A stretch of 64,000 nt of DNA from Euryodendron excelsum. Taxonomy: Eukaryota; Streptophyta; Magnoliopsida; Ericales; Pentaphylacaceae. The notes beneath the pieces are model-generated. The model ran no database searches, was not told the DNA's origin, and saw only the letters and a list, made by a program, of their open reading frames with translations. Numbering within the stretch: position 1 is the first letter of the stretch; every line of letters begins with the position of its first letter. The stretch lies in assembly GCA_033060915.1 (NCBI GenBank), contig CM065385.1, positions 19,967,501 to 20,031,500 on the forward strand. Direction: 5' to 3'. The position numbers and the translations under genes are program-made. Shown in pieces: positions 47,128-59,784 of the stretch.

Positions 47128-49453
47128 GTTTGAACCCAAATTTAGACCTTGATGGTCATATTGAATGTAACACTTTCCTAAACAACCCCTACCATGGCAT
47201 GGCTAGAATCATCCTAGAATTGTGATTTTGAAAACAAGTTTGAAAGAAGGAAGTTTTGAATGCAAGTTTTGAAAGAGAGCTTTGATGCTAGTTTGAAAAC
47301 AACTTTGAATGCAATGCATGAACGTGACAATTATAATGCAATAAGGACGTGAACGTACAAGGTTAGGCTTCACCACATAATCAAGGGGGCCGAACTTGTA
47401 CTGTCTTAGGTCAAACTTAAAAAAAGCCCCAGCACAGTGACCTTTAACAAGTCTTCCTAGGCATGAACCAGGAAGTCCCTTGTTTCAAGCATGCAAGAAA
47501 AGGAGGTAGAAAATGAGAATTAAAATAGAAGAGAACCCAAGTGGGTTAGGAGAGAGATGAGAGAGGGGGAATTGCATAAACTAAATTAAAAACCTACCTT
47601 GTATCTTTATTTTGCTTTGATTGCCTTCCTTGCTTTGTTTTCTTCACTTTAAAAGCTTTGAAGATACAGCACTTGATCTTCAATAGATGTTTGAAGGCTT
47701 ATATTTGAGTGTATAGATTGTATGGAGACTAGGGTTTGAGTATTTAGAGGCTAGGGTTTGAGGAAGCTTGAGACAATTAGGGTTTTAAGGGAATTCAAGC
47801 TCTATTTTCAAAGAGGCAACGTTTTTGGATTGAGTTTGTGGACCTTTTTTACGCAGGAAGAGGTTTGTATTTATAGGCAATTGAAATGGGAACTAGCGCC
47901 TATTATAGTGGCACTAGTTGGTTTTTAAGCTTAGTGGCGCTAGGTTATTTTTTGGCTTGACGCCACTAGTAGTGGTGACAGTCCCCTTGGAAACTTTTGA
48001 GGCGGAAAAAAAAAAGAGCTTTGACCCTTGGGACGCAAGGCAGAAGATTTCAGCGCCTATCCTAGTGACTACTATGCAATTTTTAACTTGGCTCCTCCAA
48101 GAGTGACTCCAGAACATTTGATAATGATTTGGAAGGCTGAGGATGGACAAAAACTTCTAAAAGAATGTCTCAGAGGTAAATGGCTTGAGAACCAGTGCCG
48201 GAATAGTTGAAAAGGTTGATCGGCCTACTAAGGGCAAAACGGTCAATTGCACCAAAAAAACACTGAAATGGAACTGAAGTGACTCGTGAGAAGGCTTGAA
48301 GGTTGGAAATACTATTGAGAGTGTTCCAACAGATTGTCAGTTTAATACCTAGAGCTGGTACGGTTAAAAAAGGCGACCGGCCCACTAGAGGCAAAGTAGT
48401 CTTTTCACACCGGGCTTTACTGGAATAGACTTGGAATGATCCAGAAAGACATTGGAAGGTTAGGGATACTATTAGAAGCATCCTTGGAAGGCAACCGATT
48501 TGACACCCAAAGCTAGTGTGGTTCTTGAAGGCGATTGGATGCCTAGAGGCAAAATGGTCATTTTGATCGAATGCTTTCAGAATCGATCTAGAAGATACTA
48601 GATTATCCTTGGGATAAGGGTGGACTTACCACTTTGAGGATTTAGGTACTTTCTCAAGAAGCATGCCGGAAGGACCTAAGGGGCAATTTGGTCATTTTTT
48701 ATCAGAATGGGCTAGCAGGCACTAATGTTGACTCAGCTTTTGAGTGTTTCCATCACTCTGACGGTGTGAGACAAATTGGTTTCCAAAGGTATTCCATCCT
48801 TCAGTAAACGTTTCATAGCCAAAAGACGTGTTCGGTCTCGTGACATAAGGGTTTTGTTAGCAATTCCCAATGTCGACATGTTTACGAGTGTTTTCACCAC
48901 TCTAATGATTGCGATGTTTGTGAGTGTTTCTGTCACTCTAACGGTGTACATTCATTCTTGAGATTGCCTTATCTCGGGAAGCTAATGGATAGTCTTATCG
49001 TCTAGAGGGCCTTAGGTGCTTTCCCAATCGACGTGCCAAATAGCGGATATTCTACATTGGTGGGCTAGCAGGCGCCAGAAGTGAACCGCTCTACCATCTC
49101 GGGGACTTGGGTTCCAGCCCAGTCGACAAGTATGAAGGGATTTATCATTCTGAGTGATTTTGTGCTTTCTAGGTAAATGTGTTGTGTTGGATGGACTTAC
49201 CGTCTAAGGGATCAACTTTCTCGAAAAACCTGCCAGATTGAGTTTGATTGACTTGGATTGGAATTGGAATTGAGTAATACCCTAAAGATATTTTGGTCAT
49301 TATGCCGTTTTTGGGCTTGGCGGGCCCGTGAAGCAATTGATTAATTGGATTGAATCTAGAAAGCCAACTTAAACTTAAATGTGTCTGTGTCAATTTGAAT
49401 GTGAGTTCGGTCGGGCCGGAGATTGCCAAACGGGCAAAAATGGGGTGCTTACA
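47128..49453 (-). repeat. Tat1 3' LTR, right portion (U3 side)
   Basis: It resumes the reversed LTR interrupted at 12791 (first five bases are the Tek1 duplication). ATTGAATGTAACACTTTC is near both break edges because the flanks belong to the same 105-bp unit family. It ends CAAAAATGGGGTGCTTACA. The two parts together make about 4.36 kb. The U3 matches the Tat2 type (GTGGCGCTAGG and GACGCCACTAG motifs, about 47935-47975). Confidence 0.88.
47868..47875 (-). promoter_or_regulatory. TATA box of Tat1 LTR
   Basis: TATAAATA on the minus strand; GGCGCT/AGTGGC motifs lie just upstream in the LTR sense. Confidence 0.65.
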
Positions 49454-49473
49454 ACTGCCCCTCTTTTTTTTGT
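49454..49473 (-). other. polypurine tract of Tat1
   Basis: AAAAAAAAGAGGGGCAGT on the minus strand abuts the LTR start TGTAAGCACCCC. This shows that the split LTR is a 3' LTR and that the element's interior lies to the right. Confidence 0.85.
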
Positions 49474-51200
49474 ATTTGCTTATCAAAGACAAAAAACGAT
49501 AATGTGAGGGTCCCATGTTGACCGCGAGGCAATCAAAGAGATTGGAGTTGGATGGTGAAATTTTGAGTCTAAAAACTAGATTGTTTGGATTTTTAAAATC
49601 TGGAATTTTGAAAATTTGATTTTGAAATGATTTTGAATTTAAAGTTGATTGTTTAAAATGATTTTGAAATCGCTTTCTAAAATGGATTGATTTGGATTTG
49701 AGTTTAGAAGGGTTTGGAAAAATTTTGAAACTTGGAATGAAATTTTTGAAAAGAAAGTTTGAAAACCTAGACTTTTGAAAATAAGCTTTCTGACGTGAAA
49801 GCTTGAAAAACTCAAAAAAATTGAAAATGGGACTTTTTAAGGAAAAAGATCAAGAAACCTATAAAATACTTTTGAGAATGAAACTTTGTAAGGAAGAAAG
49901 TTTGAAAACCTTTGGAACATTTTTTTTAAGAATGGTCTTTTGAAGGGTAAAGCTGCGGAAACCCGAGAAATGCTTTTGAGATTAAACCTTTGGAAGGAAA
50001 AAAAGTTAGAAAATCAAGACAATGTTTTTCAAACAAAACTTTTTGAAGGAAAAAGTTTGAAAAACCAGAGAAATGATTTTGAAATGAAACTTTTTTTTTC
50101 TTTTTGTTTTAAGGAAGAAGGTAGAAAACATAGAAAGGTATTTTTGAAATCAAAGCTTTTGAAGGAAAAAGTTAAGAAAACCTAGAAGGGTATTTTTGAA
50201 ATTAAACTTTTTGAAGTAAAACTTTAGGAAACCTGGGAGAATTGATTTCGAATAAGAACTTTTTGGAGGAACAAGATTAGAAAACCTTGAATTGGATTTG
50301 AATAAAAACCTTTTGAGGGAAAAGTTTAAAGAAACCCAGAAATTAAAAACTTTTGATGGAAAAGTTTGGAAACCCTTGAAAATTGATTTTGAAATGGACT
50401 TTTTGAAGGAAAAAGTTTAGGAAACTTTGGAACTTGAATAAAGCTTTTTGAAGGAAAAAGTTTAGAAAACCTCGGATTGAATGAAAACTTTTGAAGGAAA
50501 AGTTTAGCAAACCTATGAATTGGATTTTGAATAGAACTTTTAGAAGGGTTGGAAAATTTTTGAATTGGACTTTGAATAAGACTTTTTGAAGGAAAAAGCT
50601 TAGAAAACATAGAAAATTGATTTTCAATAAAAAAATTTTGAAAAACTTATGAAGTGGATTTCGAATAAGACTTTTTGAAGGAGAAAGTCTAGAAAACTTT
50701 GAAATGGATTGCGAATTTAGAGATCTATGAAATTGATTAAAACATTTTAAAGAAAAAGTTTGAAAATTTGAAACTTGATTGGAATAGAGACCTTTGGAAG
50801 GTGGGGCTTAGAAAATTTTTAAAATGAATTTTGAATAAAACTTTTGAAATTTCATTTTGAAACTAATAGTGGATCTAGATTTTGAAATAATTTGAAATTA
50901 GGCAAAACGTGCAGGAAAATCATTTTGTCTGGCAAAACATGTAGAAAATTGATTTTGACTTAAAACTGTGACAAAATGTGTAGAAAATTTATTTTGTCAG
51001 GCAAAACATGTAGAAAATTCATTTTGACTTGGAACTTGAACTTTTGAAGACAAAATGTTTAGAAAATTTATTTTGATTCGAAACTTGAATTTTGAAGACA
51101 AAATGTATAGAAAATTCATTTTGACTCAAAATTTATTTCCCCTTCTTTTTTTTTTTAATGTGTATCTCTTACCTGTCTATGAAACTTTATCATATCTCTT
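49474..51200 (-). other. Tat1 3' spacer with purine-rich minisatellite
   Basis: Noncoding. About 49740-50840 is a degenerate array (period about 50-60 bases) of AACTTTTTGAAGGAAAAAGTTTAGAAAACC-like units, strongly purine-rich on the plus strand. The small frames on either strand come from this array. It corresponds to 38900-40728 in Tat2. Confidence 0.75.
50904..51126 (-). repeat. tandem repeat (AAATGTAGAAAATTxATTTTG unit), about 6 copies
   Basis: Reverse counterpart of the array at 39008-39240, spacing 35-60 bases. Confidence 0.88.
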
Positions 51201-51221
51201 TCCTTTTGGCATGTCTTTAGA

Positions 51222-51942
51222 ATGGTTAATGCGGGAGACAATAATCTATGCAAGAGGTAGTGACGAGATATGCTTTGATCAAGCAAAGGACTAGTGGTGC
51301 TAATGAGTAGAGGGTGGCATTGCTAGGGCTACTATAGAAGATGCCCCAGATGAGGCTGTTGGAGATATTGAGACTACCCCTCCGGAACTGATGCTAAGGT
51401 TGAGGTTAAGGCAACTTTTTTAGGAGGTCCATGATGTAACTATTGGTTGAGAGGCTTCTCAGAAAAACTGAGCACATGCCACCATGGGAGACTGCTTTTT
51501 GCTTGCGACTCTCTTGCCTTGAAATTTGAAGGAGAGAACATTGGTTCATCTTTGGTTGGGATCTCTTGGGGTTCGAAGGTAGGGTGTTAGCTTGACTGTT
51601 GAGTAAGATTCTTGTTAACATGCCGTTGGAAGGGTAATGCTTCTCTTGAGTTGACTTCTGGGAGGAGTGAGGTCACCTTTGCCCGATTCGATTTGAATGG
51701 ATCAACTGGTTTAGAAGGGAGGTGTAGGGTGGGGTGTTGCCCCAAGTTTCAAGTTTTGAAAAAGGTTGAATCAAGGTTGATTAGGAGGTCGAGGGTAGTT
51801 CATTGCCTCATTCTCTATTTCTTGTCGGCTATAACAATCTGAGTTCTCTGAGACGAGTGCCGGTGCTGGAGATGTCTGAGGTTACTGGGTTGTGGGGTGG
51901 CTTTAGCTCCTTTTTGTGCTTTTCCCCATTCTTTGTTTCCTA

Positions 51943-51945
<3 letters not shown>
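51222..51945 (+). pseudogene. possible remnant of the antisense ORF of Tat1
   Basis: At 51222 ATGGTTAATGCGGGAGACAA stands where Tat2 has its antisense start (MADSGDD...), right after the matching tandem array and on the strand antisense to Tat1. The following 700 bp are less AT-rich and hold several 60-76-codon open stretches, but I could not recognise plant-mobile-domain motifs. The assignment rests on position and the first few codons only. Confidence 0.3.

Positions 51946-51947
<2 letters not shown>

Positions 51948-51987
<40 letters not shown>
51948..51987. repeat. (GA)20 microsatellite
   Basis: Uninterrupted GA dinucleotides, 40 bases. Confidence 0.97.
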
Positions 51988-51990
<3 letters not shown>

Positions 51991-54420
51991 TGTTTTTGTG
52001 CAAAAGTAGTTTATTTATGCCAATTTTAAAAATGCACAGGTAAAGGGGTGAATGCATGTCATACGTTTTGATGAATGCACATACAGGAATGGAATTGAAT
52101 GCATGTCATACTTTTTGATGAATGCACATGATCATATAAGAATTAAATTGAATGCGTGTCATCAATACGCAAGTACTGCATGTATATGAATTATTTTGAA
52201 GAATGCCCTAGGGCCCATACTGTCCAGATTCTACCCATTTAGTTTTGTCCCATTCTTATCGGGGTGTGATAGCAATTACACCATTCTCAGAGGATCTTGA
52301 TCTTTTGGTTTGCCTGTTGTTATCTTATCCCTACTTTCTACGAGGTTACTGTTTGGGAATTTTTTATCCTCACTTGGATTTCTCTCTCAGATCTTTAAAT
52401 TTCACCGTGGCTTGACCAATAACTTGCATGCCCTTTGCAGAACGATAAATTGCTTGACTCTCAATCCGATAAGACTTCTTTTAAGACCATGATACAGGCC
52501 AGGTTTAGGGATTGTAAGAAATAAAGGGATATTTAGGCTCAAAGGTTTTCTTTTAGTGGGTTGTTTAAACCAAAACCATCTAAGCATACCTTGGGGCATG
52601 AGGTTGCCCCTACCATCCTTCCCATCTCACTTCTCTCTCCTTTTTTTTCACTATTTATATTGGTATTGTTCAGGCTTATTTGGACTAAGCAATGTTCTTT
52701 GATCAGAGAGGACTTTAATTTGGATCGTAGCATAGGCTAGGTTAAGGGGTTTATGAATGTAAGGATATAAAGGCTCAAACATTATCACATGTGGGGTTCC
52801 AAAAGACCTATGATCACCTTGGGCAATTTAACTTCCATTCCCTTCTTTCTTCTTTCATTCCCACTCTTTTTGTTCTTCTGGAGCATTCTCTCCCTTCTAA
52901 TTAGGATTTTTCATCAAGAAATTTGTTCTTAAGTCGACTTTTAAAGATGCTAACTTTTTCAATTCTTCTTTTGAAGACTACTACAAACAAATTTTATTTT
53001 TTTACTCATCACTCTTCTAAACTATTCTCTGCATCGAAAATCTCGCTCCTATGCTTCCTCTAAGAGATGTTGTTGATACCGTATTCTCTTGGAAATTAAC
53101 ATCTTCATCATGAACTCATTAGCTCTTATTCATGACTTTTTCCTTATCTTAGTGTGGACAGTGATCATCAAGTCGATTTTATTGAGAAATGTAACCCGGT
53201 CAAGTGGGCTTTACAAAGGGATTTTTTTGTGTATGTTAGTAGAATTGAGGCCCTCTCATCATTTCAAATTGAATTGCTTAGTCCACAAATCCTTTGTCTA
53301 AAATTTAGACAATGTGCCTAGAGATGGTGTGTTACTGCCAGTAAACCCCTATATATTCTATTAAATCAACTACTTTGTGCTTACACTAGTGCGGGGGATG
53401 ATTTTTGGTTTGGGGATATCTGAATAGAAATTACTTACGCCTCTAGTGGGCTGAGCAAATGGTAGTGTTTATTTATTTTTGGATAAATAGAGCAATGGCT
53501 TCTCATCCTTTTGAGGACTCGACTGCCCATCGTTTAGTTAGGATATCACTCAAGTGTCGCCTATTCAATAAGCTCCACACTTCTTTGTTGTGTCTATCTT
53601 CCTCCTCTCTCTCACTCTCTTTTTTTCTTTCGAAGGTTTTAACCCCCATTGAATGAGTTGCCCCTGCTATCACATCCTTTAAGTTGAGTTATTACAAAAT
53701 GGGAAAGAATCCCTAATAGCAATAATCATCCACAAGAGTATGAGACAAAGGGGATAAATTGAAAACTACCTCCTTTTCATTTCAAATCATGATTACATGA
53801 TATGCAATGTTTACTTAAAGAAGATATGCAAGAGATAGAAAGATAAAAAAAATGGACAAATTTTGTGGAAACATCCTTTTTCTTGTGGGCTTTTTGGTGA
53901 GAACCCTATTAAGGGTTTTGGGACTATGTGAACCTCCTTGGTGTTCCATTCGCCGGATGTATCACCAAACAACGTAGGGCGAATTGACAAATTTTTTGTG
54001 GCATTTGAGGAACTGTTTGAGAGGCAACACTTTGCTAATGAACGTTCAATCCCTTCTACAAGTTGGGCTTCTTTCAGTGAATGGACTAATCATTTCATGA
54101 GTTTTGAACTAGATGTGATGCAGAAGGGTCTCATAGGTTTGGATGTGCTCTCAAGCCTCCTTCTTGTCTTGCTTCTACCTTCAGTTTTCTTGCTACTTGC
54201 AGATGAAGGGGAAGGATAGAAGACAAGAAATAAAAGATAAGTTAGTGTCTTAATTTGAAAGTTTTTATGCAATGTATGTCCTAAGGGTACCCTTACTTGA
54301 GAGGGAGACTAAACATGATGCATTTGGCTCACTCTTTGAAGATAAGAGGTTTGCCCCTATATGCAAAATACCATACCTGTGTCTGGAATCATTCATACAT
54401 TCATACATTCATCCATAGAA
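51988..54420 (-). other. Tat1 pol-less spacer
   Basis: No RT, RNase H or integrase motif is seen on either strand. Two diverged modules with ATATxxAGGCTCAAA and a later CACCTTGGG/ACCTTGGGG are at about 52505-52600 and 52755-52830. Blocks match the reversed Tat2 spacer 35094-36950 (for example GGCTTATTTGGACTAAGCAA near 52673 and ATGCATGTCATAC near 52051). Confidence 0.6.
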
Positions 54421-54429
54421 ACAAAGGAA

Positions 54430-55143
54430 GGGTAGTAACCTATTCATTGAATTGTTTTCTTCAATTCCTATAATTAAATTTTCAGTCTTTCAATAGTTTT
54501 TTAATACAATTCAATATATTTTTGTGTTTTACTTATGGCGTTAAGTAGCTAAATCCCATCTTAGGATTAATTGTAAACATTAATTGAAGATCTAGGATGA
54601 ATAATGGAGATAACTTGGATTCAATGTTTAAATATTTATCTTCTCAATTCTTTGGGTTCAAACCCTAGATATTTACGAAAACTTAGATGTTTGATTATGC
54701 TTGGCAACAAGTCGATGGTATGTATCTTTGACTAAAACTAATTTATTCTAGGATTGATTGTTAAGGAATAACAGTGTTTATTGCTAAATCTTCCGAATCA
54801 AAGACTCATGACACAGTCAATGATTTGAGTTACCAAACACTACCATTAGAATTCCGGGTGAAGCAATTGGTTGGAATAATTTGTCTCAAGACTTTATTTT
54901 ATTGCATTAAACCAATTTTCATAGAATAGCTTAGATTAAAAAAACCCAATCTCAAATCTATAATTTTTGGTTTCTTTTTCTGAAGTAATTGGTGAGATTT
55001 TGTGTAAATTGGGAGGAGTGGTCCACTCTCTTCAACTTGTCAATTGTTCCTTGTGGATTCGATTTCAGACTTCACCTAGTATTATTACTGCAACATAACT
55101 GCACACTAGTAAATATCAATTGCACTATTTTGGAGTGATCATT
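54430..55143 (+). repeat. 3' part of an Athila-like LTR
   Basis: The end region CCTTGTGGATTCGATTTCAGACT, AGTATTATTACTGCAAC and GGAGTGATCA is typical of the U5 end of plant Athila-group LTRs. The body (AAACCCTAGATATTTACG, TTAATTGAAGATC) is R/U5-like. The U3 and TG start are not recognised. TAGGTATCTAGAGCAG follows, perhaps a damaged primer site. Confidence 0.5.
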
Positions 55144-56380
55144 AGGTATCTAGAGCAGTAGCCTCCACCTCCCAATGATGATGATTACTAAGAGACAGAG
55201 TTTAGATACGTGTTGTATGCACATTTAATTTCATCATATGTTGTATCTAAAATTCTAATTTTGATATAGTGGATATATTTTGAGCTTCGTTGTATATCTT
55301 TTGTCATTTCTCTCATACCTCTTGTATAGGATTGTATAGTCATAGGTGTGACACTATATAGATATCTTTTGAGCACTTGTGCTATTTGATAGAGGTTTGA
55401 GTATTGTATGGTCTCGGTATCACTCATTTAAGTATTATTAGCACATTCTTTCCATATATTCTCTATGTTGATTATTATTACTCATAGTGGATGTGTTGAT
55501 GCATTATTTCCAGGTACCATAGCAACATTTGTGAAGTGCATCTTCGAATTAGAGGATAGGAGTTTACGCATTTATCTTCACTCAAGTTAATGTTCATTCA
55601 CTCTTTATACTTAATACATTGTAGGATTGCATCATAAATTGTATAAGTGGAGATTTTACCTTGTAAGCATTAGAGTCTTTATTGTCTTCCGGAGTGAATA
55701 TATTTGCTCAAGGTTTAATTTTTCATTTTCTATTTCTTTAATAGATTCATTATGTTGTATTTGATTCATAAGTTGAGCTTTGACTAAGAAAGTTGACACT
55801 TATTCTCTTTTGAGTTTTATGGATTGGGTACTTTGGATATAATTCTAGGCCCATATTCTTTTTACAAACCACACATCTTTCTTGAAAAGTTGATTATTCT
55901 TTTGAACCCCATTATAATCTTCTTTCCCTTTATCTTTGTGCAATTCAGAATATGATGAAATTCTCCCTTCATTAAGAGATGCTATCATTTTCTGTTTGCA
56001 AGCAATGCTTACATATAGTAAAGGAGGGAATAGAGTATTATAAAGCAATGTGAAAAGGAGAGAAAAGCAAAGAAATAAATTGTTGAGAAGTTCAAGAAAG
56101 ATATCAAATTGAGAAAACATGGCAAGGTCAAAAGAAAAGGCAACCAAAAGAGTAAAGCAAGAAAAGAAGTGTTGCAAAGTAAAACAAAAAAGAGGAGATA
56201 AAAGTGGAAAAATAAGCAAAATGTTTAGAAGAGCATCATTAAACCAAAAAGGGAGAGTTGGATTTGTTTAACCATTCTTCATTTCATGTCTTGATCACAC
56301 ATAATATGACTTATTTTCATCTTTCTTCTTCCCTACTTTCTACATCTTCTAGTCATATTTCTACCTTAGAAAGTCCTAGG
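55144..56380 (+). other. spacer related to Ath3 3' region
   Basis: From about 55350 it parallels 9300-10250 of Ath3 block by block (the GAGGTTTGAGTATTGTATGG line, a dyad-rich T tract, a purine-rich AAAGCAAAG tract near 56060-56240, then a TTTCATxxCTTCTTTC pyrimidine tract). It is cut by a Tat LTR fragment at about 56381. No gene. Confidence 0.5.
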
Positions 56381-57989
56381 TTTAAACCTCCGAGAAGGAC
56401 GAGTGCAACTAGGTTTAAACTTGAAATTGGTTTGATTAAGGGCTTTTTAAAAAAATAGGAGTCGCCACCTAACTTGATTAAGATGAGTTAGATCACCTAA
56501 AACTAAGAATTAATCCGAAAATTAAACTTAGGGTTTTTGAAAAAGATTTTGAAAAACTCCCTCAAGGGAGGGTTTTTAAGAAAATAGATTGTTTGGCAAC
56601 CTTGAGAAAATCTTAAGCCCTTTTTTTTAAAGTAACTCCATTTTGGTCATTCGAAGACAGAAATCTATGGTCTGGAGGTTGGATACGTGTAGAGAAGATA
56701 TCCTAAGATCATCTCCCTACCCTACCCTTTCGGTACTAACATGTCTATTCATCATTTGTTCATTCACTAGAATAACCGGTTACTATTATCCACTTAATAT
56801 CCACTTTAGATTTTTAAAAACAGGGTTTGCTCATCACTTTTTGAATGAATGATGCATAATGTAAGTTTTGGGAAGAATATTTGAAAACATGGAAGTCTTG
56901 AAGGAATTTGAAATAAAAATCCGAATTGGTAGAGAGTTTTGAAAAAAGGACTTGAGTTGAAATAAAAGTTATGACCGTAACATTTTAGGTTACCTACGTA
57001 TCTCATTTGGCGAGAATTAAGTCATTCGTAGTTTTGGCGAGAGCTCAATGGAAAGTAGGCACATTAGGGCCTTTGGAATGTTTTAAGATGCTTTGAGGTC
57101 TTTGGAAATATTTGGAGACACTTTGTGGTCTTTGAAAAGGGGACTTGAGAATTGTGATTTGAAATTGGATGTTGGAGTGTTTTTAGAGTAGAACTTGAAG
57201 GTTTTTTAAAGTGCCCTTGAAATGGGATTTTGAAGTATTTTAAAATGTTTTTGAACATAACTCAAGAGAGTTTTGGAAGTATTATAAATTTGATTATGGA
57301 CTTGATAATTAAATTTGGACTCACAATAGTTCTAATGAACTTGTATCGAAATGATTTTTGGAAATAGTTTTCATATACCTTATGAAAGGCGTGTTTAATA
57401 TTTCATCACCCTTAAAAGATTAGTCATTGAAGATCTAGACTCCTTTAAGGTTATGAGTTTTGAAGACATATTTGAAAAAGAGGCTAGAGACTTATCTTTG
57501 GTTTTTGAAACTTTAGGGTTACATAACCCTACTTGAATATCTCACTTGTACTTGACCAATCCTAACCATGGAAAGATTAGGGTTGTTTCAAGAATGTGAT
57601 ATTTGAAAATCATTCTTGAAAAGAGTTTTTTTAAAACACTTAGGGTCTTAGAATCCTAACATGGATAACCTCGAGGGTTGTGCTTAATATATCACCCTCC
57701 CTTGGAATCCCTAACCATAAAAGGGTTAGGGAAACTTTAGGGTTGTGAGTTTTTTGAAACATTTGTTAAAATAGTTTTTGGAAAATGTTAAGTGTCTAGC
57801 CATCTTAATTGAGACAAGTTTAAGAGAACTTCTTGGAGACATTTTTGAAGATAGAGTTTAGGGATATTTGAAAAGGTTTTGGAGTTGATTTTTGAAATCT
57901 TAAGATAGTGGGGTGTTTTGAAAATATGTTATGAAAATAATTTTTGAGTTGAAAGATTATTTGAAAAAAGGTCTTCGAATTGGAACCTT

Positions 57990-58240
57990 GAAGCTTACTA
58001 ACCTAGGTTGGGTTGACCTAAGGTTAACTAACTCGAGTTAGGTTAACCTAGGGTTAAGGTAGACTAGGGTTAACTAACTAAGGTTAGGTTAACCTAGGGT
58101 TTGGATGACCTAGGGTTAACTAACTAAGGTTAGGTTAACCTAGGGTTTGGATGACCTAGGATTAACTAACTAATGTTAGGTTAATCTAGGATTTGGTTGT
58201 CCTAGGGTCAAGTTAACCTAGGGTGGATTGAACTAGGGTT
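57990..58240. repeat. tandem repeat with AGGTTAACCTAGGGTTTGGATGACC, unit about 46 bp
   Basis: About five units built of GTTAACTAACTAAGGTTAGG plus TTAACCTAGGGTTTGGATG. It is at the same relative place as 25198-25470 in the solo LTR but with a different unit length, so the array has been rebuilt independently. Confidence 0.88.
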
Positions 58241-58570
58241 AGGTTAGTTTGTAGTTGGAAAAAGGTTTTAGAAAGGTGGTTTTATGCATTTTTTGAAAAG
58301 AGTTTTAGAAAACAAATCATGTTATGGAAAAGACTTTGGTAGACAACCCTTTTGAAGATCATTTTCATGAAAATTGGCTCTAGTCAAGTTTATGGTTTAT
58401 ATGGTTAATGTTTGAAAACCATTATAACCTTTTATCTTGAAAAGAGTAGGGACTTTGAAAATCACCATAATAAGGGCAACTTTTGAAAAACCATGTTTAA
58501 TGCAAAGATGGAGAGAATAAACTTTTGAAAACAATGTTTAAGAAGAAGGTTTTGAAATCTATTTTTAAAA

Positions 58571-58888
58571 GAAGGAACCATTCTAACAAGTTAGGATTCC
58601 TATGGCCAATGTAAAGGGAGAGCACTCAAGAGAGGGTTCCATGGGGCCATTCCAACCACTAGGCTCGAGAGAATAGAAACCTTTGAAATCGAAGCATTTG
58701 AAAATTATTTTTATACAAGCATAGAAAAAGAATGGAACTATTCTAACAAGCTAGGGTTCCTATGGCCAATAATAAGGGAGATCACTCAAGAGAGGGTTCC
58801 ATGGAGCCATTTCAACCACTAAACTTGTGAGAATAGAAACCTTAGAAATTAATAAGTTTAGAAATTATTTTTATGCAAGTTGACATCC
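58571..58888. repeat. 159-bp tandem duplication
   Basis: Two copies starting GAAGGAACCATTCTAAC (58571) and GAATGGAACTATTCTAAC (58730). Both contain GGGTTCCATGGxGCCATT and end near TTTTTATxCAAG. I did not see this in the other Tat LTRs. Confidence 0.9.
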
Positions 58889-59643
58889 AAGGATGCAAAA
58901 ATATGAGCTAGGGATTGATGGAGGGCTTTTCTTAAGGCATGATTACTTACAGTTTCATCCTAAACTTTAAGGGCCAACTCTTGGAACCACTTTGAAGAGA
59001 ACATTGAAATAAGGAGCTTGTAAATGGCATGGAAATGGGAATACTATAAGTTTTGGAAAAACATGGTTATAAAAATGAAAATAAAGCCAAGCACACAAAA
59101 CATGAGCAAGATAGTCATATACAAAGAGGGTCATGAATTTATACAAGGCTAGAGGCTACACCACATAATCAAGGTGCTCCAAGGCCATACCATCTTGAAG
59201 TAGGCTAGTGAGAGATCCCCCTACACGGTGGCTCTCACTAGCTTTCCTCTAGGCATGAGCTAGGAGCTCTCTTGTCTCAAGCATATAAGAATGGGGGGTA
59301 GAAAATGGGGGATTAAAATAGAGAATAGCCTAAGTAGGCTAGAAGGGAGAAGAAAGGAGTGGGGGATGACAAAATATAAAAGGAAATACCACCTTTTGCT
59401 TTTAAACACTCTCAAACTTCATTAAGTGCTTAGACTTGATCTTGGATAGACTTGGAAGGGGCTGGAATAAGGTTTCTTATGGTATGGAGGGCTTTGTATG
59501 TGAGGTGTATGAGTTAGAGTGAGGTAAACTATAACCTAAGTGTTTGGCGAGAGGAGTATATGGAGGGTTTCAGATTTCTGGAGCTGTTTGTGCAGAGTTT
59601 CATCAAAATTTTTGATTCTTCCATATGCAAAGAGGGAGGCCAG

Positions 59644-59651
59644 TATTTATA
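59644..59651 (-). promoter_or_regulatory. TATA box of the 56-61 kb LTR
   Basis: TATAAATA on the minus strand, same context as 26046-26053. Confidence 0.6.
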
Positions 59652-59784
59652 GGTAAAATTTTGGACACTGACGCCTGTAGGACATGCGTCGGTACTGTTC
59701 CACTGAATAAAGGCCATATGACACTCCTTGTACTGACTAAATCTCAAGGGCTAAGCGAAGTTTGATCGATCTGATCAAAATCTG

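Larger units (their letters stand above)
10757..54420 (-). mobile_element. Tat1: reversed Tat/Ogre-like element, interrupted by Tek1
   Basis: On the minus strand the element's 3' LTR occupies 49453-47128 plus 12791-10757, split by Tek1. The polypurine tract and internal region lie to its right (49454 to about 54420). The internal region matches, in reversed order, the 3' spacer and the gag-to-antisense-ORF spacer of Tat2. No gag, pol or 5' LTR of this copy is recognisable; the right part is replaced by Athila-like sequence. Confidence 0.7.

Noticed and set aside
49940..50627. Several 80-95-codon frames (KLFEGKSLKN, FPSKSFIQ types)
   Set aside because: Products of the purine-rich minisatellite in the Tat1 spacer; no start context and no conservation in Tat2.
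53938..54219. 93-codon frame with hydrophobic end as a membrane protein gene
   Set aside because: Single-copy open stretch inside the Tat1 spacer; hydrophobicity stems from CTT-rich sequence and no family pattern is visible.
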